A stretch of 7,618 nt of DNA from Rhodospirillales bacterium (GTDB taxonomy: Bacteria > Pseudomonadota > Alphaproteobacteria > Reyranellales > Reyranellaceae), in NCBI GenBank assembly GCA_013205335.1, contig JABMNB010000081.1, positions 1 to 7,618 on the forward strand, written 5' to 3'. A program made the translations under genes and the position numbers. The notes beneath the pieces were generated by a model. The model had not been told where the DNA came from, did not search any database, and worked only from the letters and a program-made list of their open reading frames with translations. Positions 1-5,681 of the stretch are shown piece by piece; position 1 is the stretch's first letter; every line of letters begins with the position of its first letter.

Positions 1-137
1 GCGGCGGCGTCATGGAAGCCCCATTCGCGCACCTTGAGACGCACGGGATCGAAGCCGAAATCGAGAAACTGGATGCCGGAGCGGGCAATCAGCGTCGTCG
101 GGCTGGGATAGCTCGGCAGGCGGGCGAGGTCGCTCAT
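1..137 (-). CDS. srfB: SrfB-like protein, N-terminal 45 codons only (cut by window edge)
   Basis: The reading frame starts at the ATG at 137 (MSDLARLPSYPSPTTLIA...) and runs off the window at base 1. An in-frame TGA lies six codons upstream of the ATG, so no earlier ATG is available. I see no good Shine-Dalgarno site in the 36-nt AT-richer gap before it. The segment TLIARSGIQFLDFGFDP (residues 15-31) resembles, from memory, the start of the large (about 1000 aa) SrfB proteins, which begin with a 'TLI..SG.QFLDF' strand. The hydrophobic-Asp-Phe-Gly pattern also recalls the first phosphate loop of actin/Hsp70-type ATPases, but that is inference from a few residues. Its place directly after an SrfA-like gene on the same strand supports the call, because srfA and srfB are adjacent in the Salmonella srfABC locus. 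The biochemical function of SrfB is not established. Only 45 residues are visible, so the identification is provisional. Confidence 0.66.
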   Translation of the reverse strand, partial: MSDLARLPSYPSPTTLIARSGIQFLDFGFDPVRLKVREWGFHDAA

Positions 138-173
138 GTCAATATTGTACGGCCATCATGTGTATGTAGGGTC

Positions 174-1625
174 TCAGCGACCGATCTGCACCTTGTAGCT
201 GCGCTGGTCGCCGGGCTGGCTGCCCTTGCATTGCGCCGCGCCATCGGCGCCGACCTCGCAGTTCACGGTGTTGCGGGCATAGGTGCGACCGTCGCTGCAG
301 CGCGGGTTGCTCTTTTCCTCGATCACCAGCCTGGTACCGTCCCAGCGCGCCTCGGCGGGCGCCTCGCAGGTGGCGCCGTTCTTCTGCACGAACGACACCT
401 TGCCCTTGCCTTTGTCATCCAGACTATAGGACGGCCGCAGGTCCTTCTCGCCGGTCGCCGTCGCGAGTCCGGTACGCGAGCGCCAATCGCCCTTCAGGAA
501 GGCGAGGTCCTGCTTCTGTTTGGCCTCGGGCGGCACGACCATTGGCTTGGGTTCGTCCTTCTTGTCGTTCTTCGGATCGTTCTTCGCCGCGGCGTTCTTG
601 TCCTTGTTCTGCTCGTCCGGGCCCTTCAGGCCAGCGCCTTTGTCGTCCGCTTTGTTCGGGTCCTTCGGGTCTTTGGCCGGATCGACGGCTGCCATGCCGG
701 GATCGGGGCCGGCGCCGCGCTCGATCGGCGGACCGCCGACGGAACCGACGATCACGCCGCCCGGTCCGATGACGCCCGCGGCGCAATCGCCGCCGCGGCG
801 CGACAACTCGTCAGTGAGACGGGCGAGTTCTAGGCGCAGCTCCTCGTTGTCATTGACCAGCGTCGAGACGCGGGTCTGCTGCAGCTCCAGCGGCTTGCGG
901 ACGGCGAAGCCCAGCGCGCGCTCGCGCGCCTCGGCCTCGATGTAGGGCTCGATACGCGGCAGGTAGGGCCGCACCAGCCAGGCGAGCAGCGCCAGCATCA
1001 GCATCAGCAGGACGCCCAGCAGCAGCCACTGCCACCACACGGTACGCCCGCCTGCGACGGCGGCAATCGCCGGCGCCGACGCCATCACGGCCTCGGGCCG
1101 ACCGAGATGCGGGGCGGCGCGTGCCGTCGCGGCGGTCGCGACCGTGAGCGGCGGACTCGCCAGGAACACGCCCGGCAGGGCCGCATCGGCGGTGAAGCCC
1201 CAGAAGGTCATCACCGGACGCCCGTCGACGACGTAGAGCGTCTCCTCGCCGGGCGCGGTGAGCGCGTGACGCAGCAGGCGCGCGAAGTTGCGCTCGGCGT
1301 TCGAGCGCTCCACCGCTTCCATCTGGGTCGCGAGACCGGCTATCTCGCCGTGCAGGCGCTGAACCCTGTCGAGGATGTCGCGGCGTTCGGCCTCGCCAAG
1401 CTCACTCAGCGGCTTCACCTCTCCATCGAACGGCGCATACCAATCGATGGTGCGACCGCTCGGCTCGGCTTCGGGCAGCGCCAGGAGGTCGGCGTGCTCG
1501 CGGGACAGGCGAGCGGCGATGGCGGCGCGCAGCTGCCCCGCGGCGCGCCAGACCGGATCGCCCGCAAGGCCGAGCGCGCGGTAGCGCTGCAGCGGTTTAC
1601 TGACGAGTAGCGGGCCTGCGGCCAT
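174..1625 (-). CDS. srfA: SrfA-family protein: single-pass membrane protein with coiled coil and Cys-rich C-terminal domain
   Basis: The protein has 483 residues. The ATG start at 1625 follows a clear GAGGAG site with 5-nt spacing. The order is: N-terminal module (about 1-150) with IDWYAP at 60-65 and YVVDGRPV at 131-138; an Ala-rich linker; one strong membrane segment (about 196-218); a predicted coiled coil (about 245-278, NDNEELRLELARLTDEL); a low-complexity Lys/Asp/Pro/Ala stretch (about 315-365); and a C-terminal domain (about 373-483) opening with FLKGDWRSRTGL. The C-terminal domain holds Cys 420, 443, 456 and 466, which could form two disulfides if it is periplasmic. There is no cleavable signal peptide, so I infer a cytoplasmic N-terminus and an exported C-terminus. 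The 'L.GDWRSRTGL ... CSDGRTY ... V.C' pattern matches what I recall of SrfA proteins of srfABC loci, named as SsrB-regulated factors in Salmonella. The molecular role is unknown. It lies 9 nt after its paralogue and 36 nt before the SrfB-like gene, so the three are probably one operon. Confidence 0.72.
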   Translation of the reverse strand: MAAGPLLVSKPLQRYRALGLAGDPVWRAAGQLRAAIAARLSREHADLLALPEAEPSGRTIDWYAPFDGEVKPLSELGEAERRDILDRVQRLHGEIAGLATQMEAVERSNAERNFARLLRHALTAPGEETLYVVDGRPVMTFWGFTADAALPGVFLASPPLTVATAATARAAPHLGRPEAVMASAPAIAAVAGGRTVWWQWLLLGVLLMLMLALLAWLVRPYLPRIEPYIEAEARERALGFAVRKPLELQQTRVSTLVNDNEELRLELARLTDELSRRGGDCAAGVIGPGGVIVGSVGGPPIERGAGPDPGMAAVDPAKDPKDPNKADDKGAGLKGPDEQNKDKNAAAKNDPKNDKKDEPKPMVVPPEAKQKQDLAFLKGDWRSRTGLATATGEKDLRPSYSLDDKGKGKVSFVQKNGATCEAPAEARWDGTRLVIEEKSNPRCSDGRTYARNTVNCEVGADGAAQCKGSQPGDQRSYKVQIGR

Positions 1626-1630
1626 CTCAG

Positions 1631-1636
1631 CTCCTC
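1631..1636 (-). promoter_or_regulatory. Shine-Dalgarno site of the srfA-like gene
   Basis: The minus strand reads GAGGAG here, followed by a 5-nt spacer and the ATG at 1625. The site overlaps the TGA stop of the preceding paralogue (1637-1635), so ribosomes ending there can restart at once. It fixes the start of the downstream gene, and it is the best ribosome binding site in the window. Confidence 0.75.
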
Positions 1637-2912
1637 AACGTCTGCTGCCACGGGGGCAGGAAATGGCGTAGTTCCAGCGCGTGCCCCACTGCTCACCCGT
1701 TACGATCACGTCGACCGAATAATCCCCCGCCACCGGATTCCAGTCGAACCCGAAGCCGCCACGACCGCCACGCGGGCCGCCGGTTCCGGCGAGCTGCTGG
1801 CCGCGATACATCACCTTGATGTCGTCGGGCCGCACGAAGAGCTGATAGTTCAGCGCCACGAAGCCCGGCTTGTCACCGAGATAATGCTTGTTGCGCGTTA
1901 CGCCCTCGCCACCGGAATCGCCCGACCAGTCGCAGGGAAGCTGACCGGGCGGGGGCCGGTTGACCGGCGGCGCAGACGCCTGCTGGGGCGGCTGCGGCTT
2001 GGGGGCCGGTGGTGGCGCAGGCGGCGGCGGGGCTTTTGCCACGGGTGGCGGGGCCGGCGGTGGCGTGGGTGGCTCGATCGGCTTGCAAAGCTCGAGTTTG
2101 GTCTTGAGGTCGGCTTCGAGCGACGCGAGTTCCGCTTTGAGCTTCTGTTCCTCGTCGCTCGCCGAGTCGAGCGACGCCTTCAGAAGCGGTGTCGGATCGA
2201 GCAGCGCTTCGGGGGCCGGCGGCGCCGGCGTCTCAAGCGTGGCCACGTTCAAGGTCGGATCGACCGGCACGCAGGTCCGCAGCAGCCACGAGGTCAGCAA
2301 CAGGAGAAGGAGAAGCAACAGGCCGAACAGCAGCGCGCTGAACCAGGGCGCCCACCCGACGATGCGCGTCGCCGGCAACAGAGGGGCGGCCGGCGCACTG
2401 GCGAACACCGCCTGCCGCGGTGCCGCCATGGGAACGGTCGCCAGTTGGGAGGCCTGCAGGCCCGCCGCGGCATCTTCCTCGTAGCCCCAGGCGACGATCA
2501 CCGGCTGACCGTCGACGACGAAAACGAAATCGTCCGAGGGGCGCGAGGTCGAGAGTTCGAGCGAGCGGCCGATCAGCCGGGCTTCCTCGCTGGTCTGCGA
2601 ACCCATGAGCTGTGCGCCCAGCGTACGGATGGCCGCGAGTTGATCTTCGACGATGCGCAGGACTTCCGCGCGTTGGCCGTCGCCAAGCTCGGCCAGGCGC
2701 TGCACGGTTCCGCTGCGCGCAGCGTACCAGTCTATGCCGTCACCGGACTCGCGGAGCTGTGGATCGGCCAACAGGTCGGCTGCACCATCGCCCAGGCGAC
2801 GGCGAATGACGGACAGCAACTGGCTGGCGACCGAATGCAGCGGTTCGCCCCGTACGCCCAGGGGGCGCACGCCAAGTCGCGTCGTCATCAACAAGGTGGG
2901 GCGTTCGCCCAT
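1635..2912 (-). CDS. SrfA-like paralogue: membrane protein with Pro-rich stalk and distinct Cys-bracketed C-terminal domain
   Basis: The protein has 425 residues. Residues 1-150 match the downstream SrfA-like protein without gaps: P5, R16, LG 18-19, IDWYA 60-64 and VVDG 132-135 sit at identical positions, and I count 24 identities in residues 16-64. This alignment from residue 5 supports the ATG at 2912 over the ATG at 2888, although neither has a clear Shine-Dalgarno site. Next come a very leucine-rich membrane segment (about 189-211), a short coiled coil (about 252-275, DEEQKLKAELASLEADL), and a Pro/Ala stalk (about 280-322). A C-terminal domain of about 100 residues (326-420) is predicted all-beta, with NYQLFVRPDDIKVMYRG near 355-371 and a GGPRGGRGGFG loop near 378-388. 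C327 and C419 bracket this domain and could form a disulfide if it is exported. The domain is not related by eye to the C-terminus of the neighbour. I know no proven function; I infer a cell-envelope partner of the SrfA/SrfB products. Confidence 0.7.
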   Translation of the reverse strand: MGERPTLLMTTRLGVRPLGVRGEPLHSVASQLLSVIRRRLGDGAADLLADPQLRESGDGIDWYAARSGTVQRLAELGDGQRAEVLRIVEDQLAAIRTLGAQLMGSQTSEEARLIGRSLELSTSRPSDDFVFVVDGQPVIVAWGYEEDAAAGLQASQLATVPMAAPRQAVFASAPAAPLLPATRIVGWAPWFSALLFGLLLLLLLLLTSWLLRTCVPVDPTLNVATLETPAPPAPEALLDPTPLLKASLDSASDEEQKLKAELASLEADLKTKLELCKPIEPPTPPPAPPPVAKAPPPPAPPPAPKPQPPQQASAPPVNRPPPGQLPCDWSGDSGGEGVTRNKHYLGDKPGFVALNYQLFVRPDDIKVMYRGQQLAGTGGPRGGRGGFGFDWNPVAGDYSVDVIVTGEQWGTRWNYAISCPRGSRR

Positions 2913-2924
2913 GGATGCCCGGGG

Positions 2925-2936
2925 TCAGAAATCTGA
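2925..2936. repeat. 12-bp palindrome TCAGAAATCTGA near the SrfA-like paralogue start
   Basis: The plus strand reads TCAGA-AA-TCTGA, a perfect 5-bp inverted repeat with a 2-nt centre. It ends 13 bp before the ATG at 2912, a position where a bound repressor would block transcription or early translation. It does not match the Fur consensus, and its match to the Irr iron-control element is poor. It may be chance; I note it as an operator candidate only. Confidence 0.3.
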
Positions 2937-2966
2937 ATGCTGGCTGGGTCACCATATCATCGTTGG

Positions 2967-2990
2967 AATCCGGCGGGTTTATGTCGGATT
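2967..2990. repeat. Inverted repeat AATCCG / CGGATT with 12-nt loop
   Basis: Perfect 6-bp arms at 2967-2972 and 2985-2990 flank a 12-nt loop. On the minus-strand transcript the arms can pair as a weak hairpin, but no U-run follows, so it is not a standard terminator. It could be a protein-binding inverted repeat upstream of the srf-like operon or part of the end of the heme transcript. Confidence 0.3.
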
Positions 2991-2993
2991 GAA

Positions 2994-3008
2994 CACCGAA
3001 CCGCGGTG
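2994..3008 (-). terminator. Small GC-rich stem-loop just after hmuV; possible weak terminator
   Basis: Two bases after the hmuV stop codon the minus strand reads CACCG-CGGTT-CGGTG, a 5-bp GC-rich stem with a 5-nt loop, followed by TTCAATCC. The position fits the end of the heme operon, but the stem is short and the U-tract is poor. It may act only as a 3'-end stabilising hairpin, or be chance in GC-rich DNA. Confidence 0.25.
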
Positions 3009-3010
3009 AA

Positions 3011-3790
3011 TCAGCCGGGGCTGAGGTACGCTGTCCCGCCGGCTGCCTCGATCCGCACGATGGGTGTCGCGAAGACGGCCGAGAGCCGATCGGGATCCAG
3101 CGTCTGGCGGGTTGGCCCCAGGTCGGTCAGATGGCCGTTCTCGACGATGCCGACGCGGTCGGCGTAGCGCGCCGCCATGTTGAGATCGTGCAGCACCGCA
3201 AGTACGCCCAGCCCGCGGTCGGCACGGCGTCGCGCGCTGGCAAGGGCGGCATGCTGGTGCGAGAGGTCGAGGCCGGTGATCGGCTCGTCGAGCAGCAGAA
3301 AGGGCCGGGAATCGTGTTCGGCATCGCACTGAGCGAGCACCCGCGCCAGCTGGATGCGCTGGCGTTCGCCGCCCGACAGAACGGTGTAGGGCCGGTCGGC
3401 GAAGGAAAGCGCCTCGGTCTCGCCGAGGGCCCGTTCGGCAAGCGATTGCATCTGCCGTTCCGACAGGACGCCGCGAAAGGCGAGCAGGCCCAACGTGGCG
3501 ATCTGCAGGCCGGTGAAGTCGAAGGCCACCGACGAATGCTGCGGCAGCACGGCACGGCGGCGCGCCAGTTCCAGCTTGCTCCAGTGCGACAGCGGCCGGC
3601 CGTCGAGCCGGATCTCGCCGGCGGCCAGCGGGCGATCGCCGGCCAGGGCATTGAGCAGCGTGCTCTTGCCGGCACCGTTGGGACCGATGATCGCGACGAA
3701 TTCACCCGGTGCGATCTCTAGCGACACGTCGCGCAGGAGCGACCTGGTGCGGGCACGCACCTCGATGCCGATCGCCTGCAGGAGCTTCAT
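3011..3790 (-). CDS. hmuV: Heme ABC transporter ATP-binding protein HmuV
   Basis: This cytoplasmic ATPase subunit of 259 residues powers heme import through HmuU, with HmuT delivering the substrate. All ABC motifs are present in order: Walker A GPNGAGKST (36-44), Q-loop LPQ (Q84), signature LSGGERQR (138-145), Walker B FLLLDEP (164-170, catalytic E169), D-loop around GLDLS (173-177) and the switch histidine in VLHDLN (H201). Length and motif spacing are normal for HmuV/FecE-type ATPases. The ATG at 3790 overlaps the hmuU stop codon (ATGA), which implies translational coupling. The frame stays open upstream to an ATG at 3826, but that would add 12 residues overlapping hmuU and lacks a family match. 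The gene is the last of the heme operon; a 98-bp gap follows. Assignment to heme rather than siderophore transport rests on the neighbours hemS and hmuT. Confidence 0.95.
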   Translation of the reverse strand: MKLLQAIGIEVRARTRSLLRDVSLEIAPGEFVAIIGPNGAGKSTLLNALAGDRPLAAGEIRLDGRPLSHWSKLELARRRAVLPQHSSVAFDFTGLQIATLGLLAFRGVLSERQMQSLAERALGETEALSFADRPYTVLSGGERQRIQLARVLAQCDAEHDSRPFLLLDEPITGLDLSHQHAALASARRRADRGLGVLAVLHDLNMAARYADRVGIVENGHLTDLGPTRQTLDPDRLSAVFATPIVRIEAAGGTAYLSPG

Positions 3791-4821
3791 AGCCCGCCCC
3801 GCGCGGCACGGCTGGCCAGCAGCCACAGGAAGAACGGACCGCCCACCAGGGCCGTGAGAACGCCGATCGGCAACTCGGCCGGTTGCACCAGAGTGCGGGC
3901 GAGTGCGTCGGCCAGCACGAGAAAGGCGCCGCCGAACAGGGCCGCGGCCGGCAGCAGGGTGCGATGTGACGGGCCCAGCATCAGGCGCACGATGTGCGGG
4001 GCGATCAGTCCGACGAAGCCCACAATGCCCGAGATCGCCACGCCGGCGCCGACCGCGAGCGCCACCTGGGCCACGAGGCGCTTCTTCAGCCGCTCGACAT
4101 CGACACCGACATGGCCGGCCTCGCGCTCACCCAGGGCGAGCGCGTCGAGCAGATGCGCGGTCGGCAGCAAGGTCGGCACGCTGATGGCCAGAATCAGCAA
4201 GGCCGGCATGATCGCCGCCCAGGTGACCGAGCCGAAGCCGCCCATGGTCCAGAAAATCAGCGTCCGCAGTTGCTGGTCGTCGGCCACGAACACCAGCATA
4301 CCGATGCCGGCCGAGGTCAGCGCGTTGATGGCGATGCCGGCCAGCAGCAGCGTGCCGACCAGGGTCACGCCTTCGCGCGCGGCGATGCGATAGACGACGA
4401 CCGTGGCCGCGAGGCCGCCGAGGAAGGCCGCGATCGGCAGGCACCAGGACCGCATGCCCGGCGGCACGATGTGCATCACCTTCTCACCCAGCACGATCAC
4501 CGAGACGGCGGCCAGCGCCGCACCGCTCGAGACTCCCAACAGGCCGGGATCGGCCAGTGGATTGCGGAACAGGCTCTGCATCGCAGCCCCTCCGGCGGCC
4601 AGCGCAGCGCCCACGGCGAAGGCTGCGAACACGCGGGGCGCCCGGATGGCGTAGAGCACCGCGGCCGTCGTGTCGTCGAGCGGCACGTTCGACAGGCCGA
4701 GCGCCGACAGGATCTGGCCGAAGCCCACCGGAAAGGCACCGATGCAAAGGCTGGCCACCACACTCGCCAGGGCGGCGAGCGCGAACAGCGGGATCGGACG
4801 ACGCAACGCGAAGGCCGTCAC
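3787..4821 (-). CDS. hmuU: Heme ABC transporter permease HmuU (FecCD family)
   Basis: This inner-membrane permease of 344 residues would form the homodimeric channel for heme passed on by HmuT and driven by HmuV. It is hydrophobic throughout, with about ten expected membrane helices. The FecCD-family hallmark RAPRVFAAFAVGAALAAGG (60-78) runs on into MQSLFRNPLADPGLLG (81-96). The ATPase-contacting loop is visible at about 230-250 (LGEREAGHVGVDVERLKKR). The conserved late block SGIVGFVGLIAPHIVRL (264-280) is followed by PAELPIGVLTALVGGPFF (314-331). The start codon is GTG at 4821, inside the GTGA overlap with the hmuT stop, and there is no separate ribosome binding site, so translation is probably coupled to hmuT. 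FecCD permeases serve siderophores, cobalamin or heme; context decides for heme. Confidence 0.94.
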   Translation of the reverse strand: MTAFALRRPIPLFALAALASVVASLCIGAFPVGFGQILSALGLSNVPLDDTTAAVLYAIRAPRVFAAFAVGAALAAGGAAMQSLFRNPLADPGLLGVSSGAALAAVSVIVLGEKVMHIVPPGMRSWCLPIAAFLGGLAATVVVYRIAAREGVTLVGTLLLAGIAINALTSAGIGMLVFVADDQQLRTLIFWTMGGFGSVTWAAIMPALLILAISVPTLLPTAHLLDALALGEREAGHVGVDVERLKKRLVAQVALAVGAGVAISGIVGFVGLIAPHIVRLMLGPSHRTLLPAAALFGGAFLVLADALARTLVQPAELPIGVLTALVGGPFFLWLLASRAARGGL

Positions 4822-5681
4822 GGTGCGCGGGCGAGTTCTGGATGCAGCGCCATGGCCAGTTCCCGCGCTGCCTCCGGCGTACGCGGGCCGAAGCCAAGCA
4901 GGAGCAACGCGTCGAACTCGAGAAATCTGCCGGCCTTGCCGGCCGGGGTGCGGTTGAGCGACGGCTGGTCGAGGATGGCCTTGAGACCGCCCATCGCCTG
5001 CACCGTCTGACGCGTCACCAGCACGAAGTCGGCATTCGACGCGATGACCGATTCCGGCGTCAGCGGCCGGTACCCCGCATAACCGTCGACCGCATTGATG
5101 CCGCCCGCCAGCTTGATGATGCCGGCCGCCGCGGTGTCGCGGCCGGCCGCCTGGGGCGCGCCGCCGTTCATCGACAACAGGAACAGAACGCGCGGACGGC
5201 TGGTCGCCGTCGCGAGCCTGGCTGCGAGCGTCTTCATGGCCTCACGCCCCCTGGCGATCATCGCGTCGGCCTGGGCCACCCTGCCGGTGACCTTGCCGAC
5301 CGCGGCGATCTTGGCGATCACGCTGTCATAGTCGTAGAGGTCGGGGAGGATCAGGACCTCGATGCCGGTCGCCTTGAGCTGGTCGAGCGCGCCGGGCGGT
5401 CCTGCCGCCGTCGTCGCGATGATAAGTGTCGGCCTCAGCGACAGGACGCCTTCGGCCGATAGAGCGCGCATGTACCCGACCTGCGGCAGCGCCCGTGCCG
5501 CCTCGGGATACATGCTCGTCGTGTCGACGCCGACCAGCAGCTTTTCGGCGCCGAGCGCGTAGATGATCTCGGTGATGGAGCTGCCGACCGCCACGATGCG
5601 AGGCGGCTGCTGCGCGCCGACCGGGACGACGACGGCTGCGGCGGCGGCGAACCCCAGTCCGAGAGTGGTGCGTCGCTTCAT
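4818..5681 (-). CDS. hmuT: Periplasmic heme-binding protein HmuT
   Basis: This is the substrate-binding protein of the heme importer, 287 residues. It has a signal peptide (about 1-23: KRR, an Ala/Val-rich core, VGA cleavage site before QQPP). The twin Arg at 3-4 makes Tat export possible, but Sec is equally likely. The binding-protein fold begins at RIVAVGSSITEIIYALG (28-44), then GVDTTSMYP (51-59), VGYMRALSAEG (68-78) and the later GYRPLTPESV (203-212). Tyr70 in the GYMR motif matches by position the Tyr that ligates heme iron in PhuT/ShuT-type proteins. The only histidine is H280 near the C-terminus, so a second axial His, as reported for Yersinia HmuT, is not evident. The ATG at 5681 shares one base with the hemS stop (TGATG). 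The same frame is open upstream to 6401, but that part overlaps hemS and would bury the signal peptide, so I reject it. Confidence 0.94.
   Translation of the reverse strand: MKRRTTLGLGFAAAAAVVVPVGAQQPPRIVAVGSSITEIIYALGAEKLLVGVDTTSMYPEAARALPQVGYMRALSAEGVLSLRPTLIIATTAAGPPGALDQLKATGIEVLILPDLYDYDSVIAKIAAVGKVTGRVAQADAMIARGREAMKTLAARLATATSRPRVLFLLSMNGGAPQAAGRDTAAAGIIKLAGGINAVDGYAGYRPLTPESVIASNADFVLVTRQTVQAMGGLKAILDQPSLNRTPAGKAGRFLEFDALLLLGFGPRTPEAARELAMALHPELARAP

Larger units (their letters stand above)
2913..3010 (-). promoter_or_regulatory. 98-bp intergenic region between heme operon and srf-like operon
   Basis: This is the only sizeable non-coding gap. It separates the TGA of hmuV (3013-3011) from the ATG of the first SrfA-like gene (2912). 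It is less GC-rich than its surroundings and contains three short inverted repeats, listed separately. It must carry whatever ends heme-operon transcription and starts the srf-like operon, unless the two are co-transcribed. I could not find a convincing -35/-10 pair: an AT-rich GATGATATGG lies near 2953-2962 on the minus strand but has no good partner. Its role is inferred from position. Confidence 0.45.

Noticed and set aside
424..786. Arg-rich 120-codon minus-strand frame inside the srfA-like gene
   Set aside because: It is a shadow of the Lys/Asp/Pro linker in another frame, with no start signal of its own.
1960..2100. Short GGC/GGT-rich repeats that look like a tandem repeat array
   Set aside because: They are simply the Pro/Ala codons of the stalk of the first SrfA-like protein. 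Unit length and sequence are not regular, and there is no CRISPR-like spacing.
1884..2936. 350-codon open frame on the plus strand opposite the first SrfA-like gene
   Set aside because: It encodes an Arg/Gly-rich product with low-complexity runs that mirror the Pro/Leu-rich stretches of the minus-strand gene. The minus-strand gene has a paralogue, which proves its frame is the real one.
2925..2936. Irr (ICE) or Fur box upstream of the SrfA-like paralogue
   Set aside because: The palindrome TCAGAAATCTGA has the wrong arms for the TTAGAA..TTCTAA-type element and no resemblance to the Fur consensus, so iron control of the srf-like operon is not supported.
3791..3826. Upstream ATG at 3826 for hmuV
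   Set aside because: It would add 12 residues (MAAGQPCRAGRA) overlapping hmuU and unlike the family's N-terminus. The ATG at 3790 in the ATGA overlap fits better.
3994..5462. Long plus-strand frames (3994-5010 and 4557-5462) opposite hmuU and hmuT
   Set aside because: They are composed of His/Arg/Gln/Ala-rich sequence with no domain and oppose two clearly identified transporter genes.
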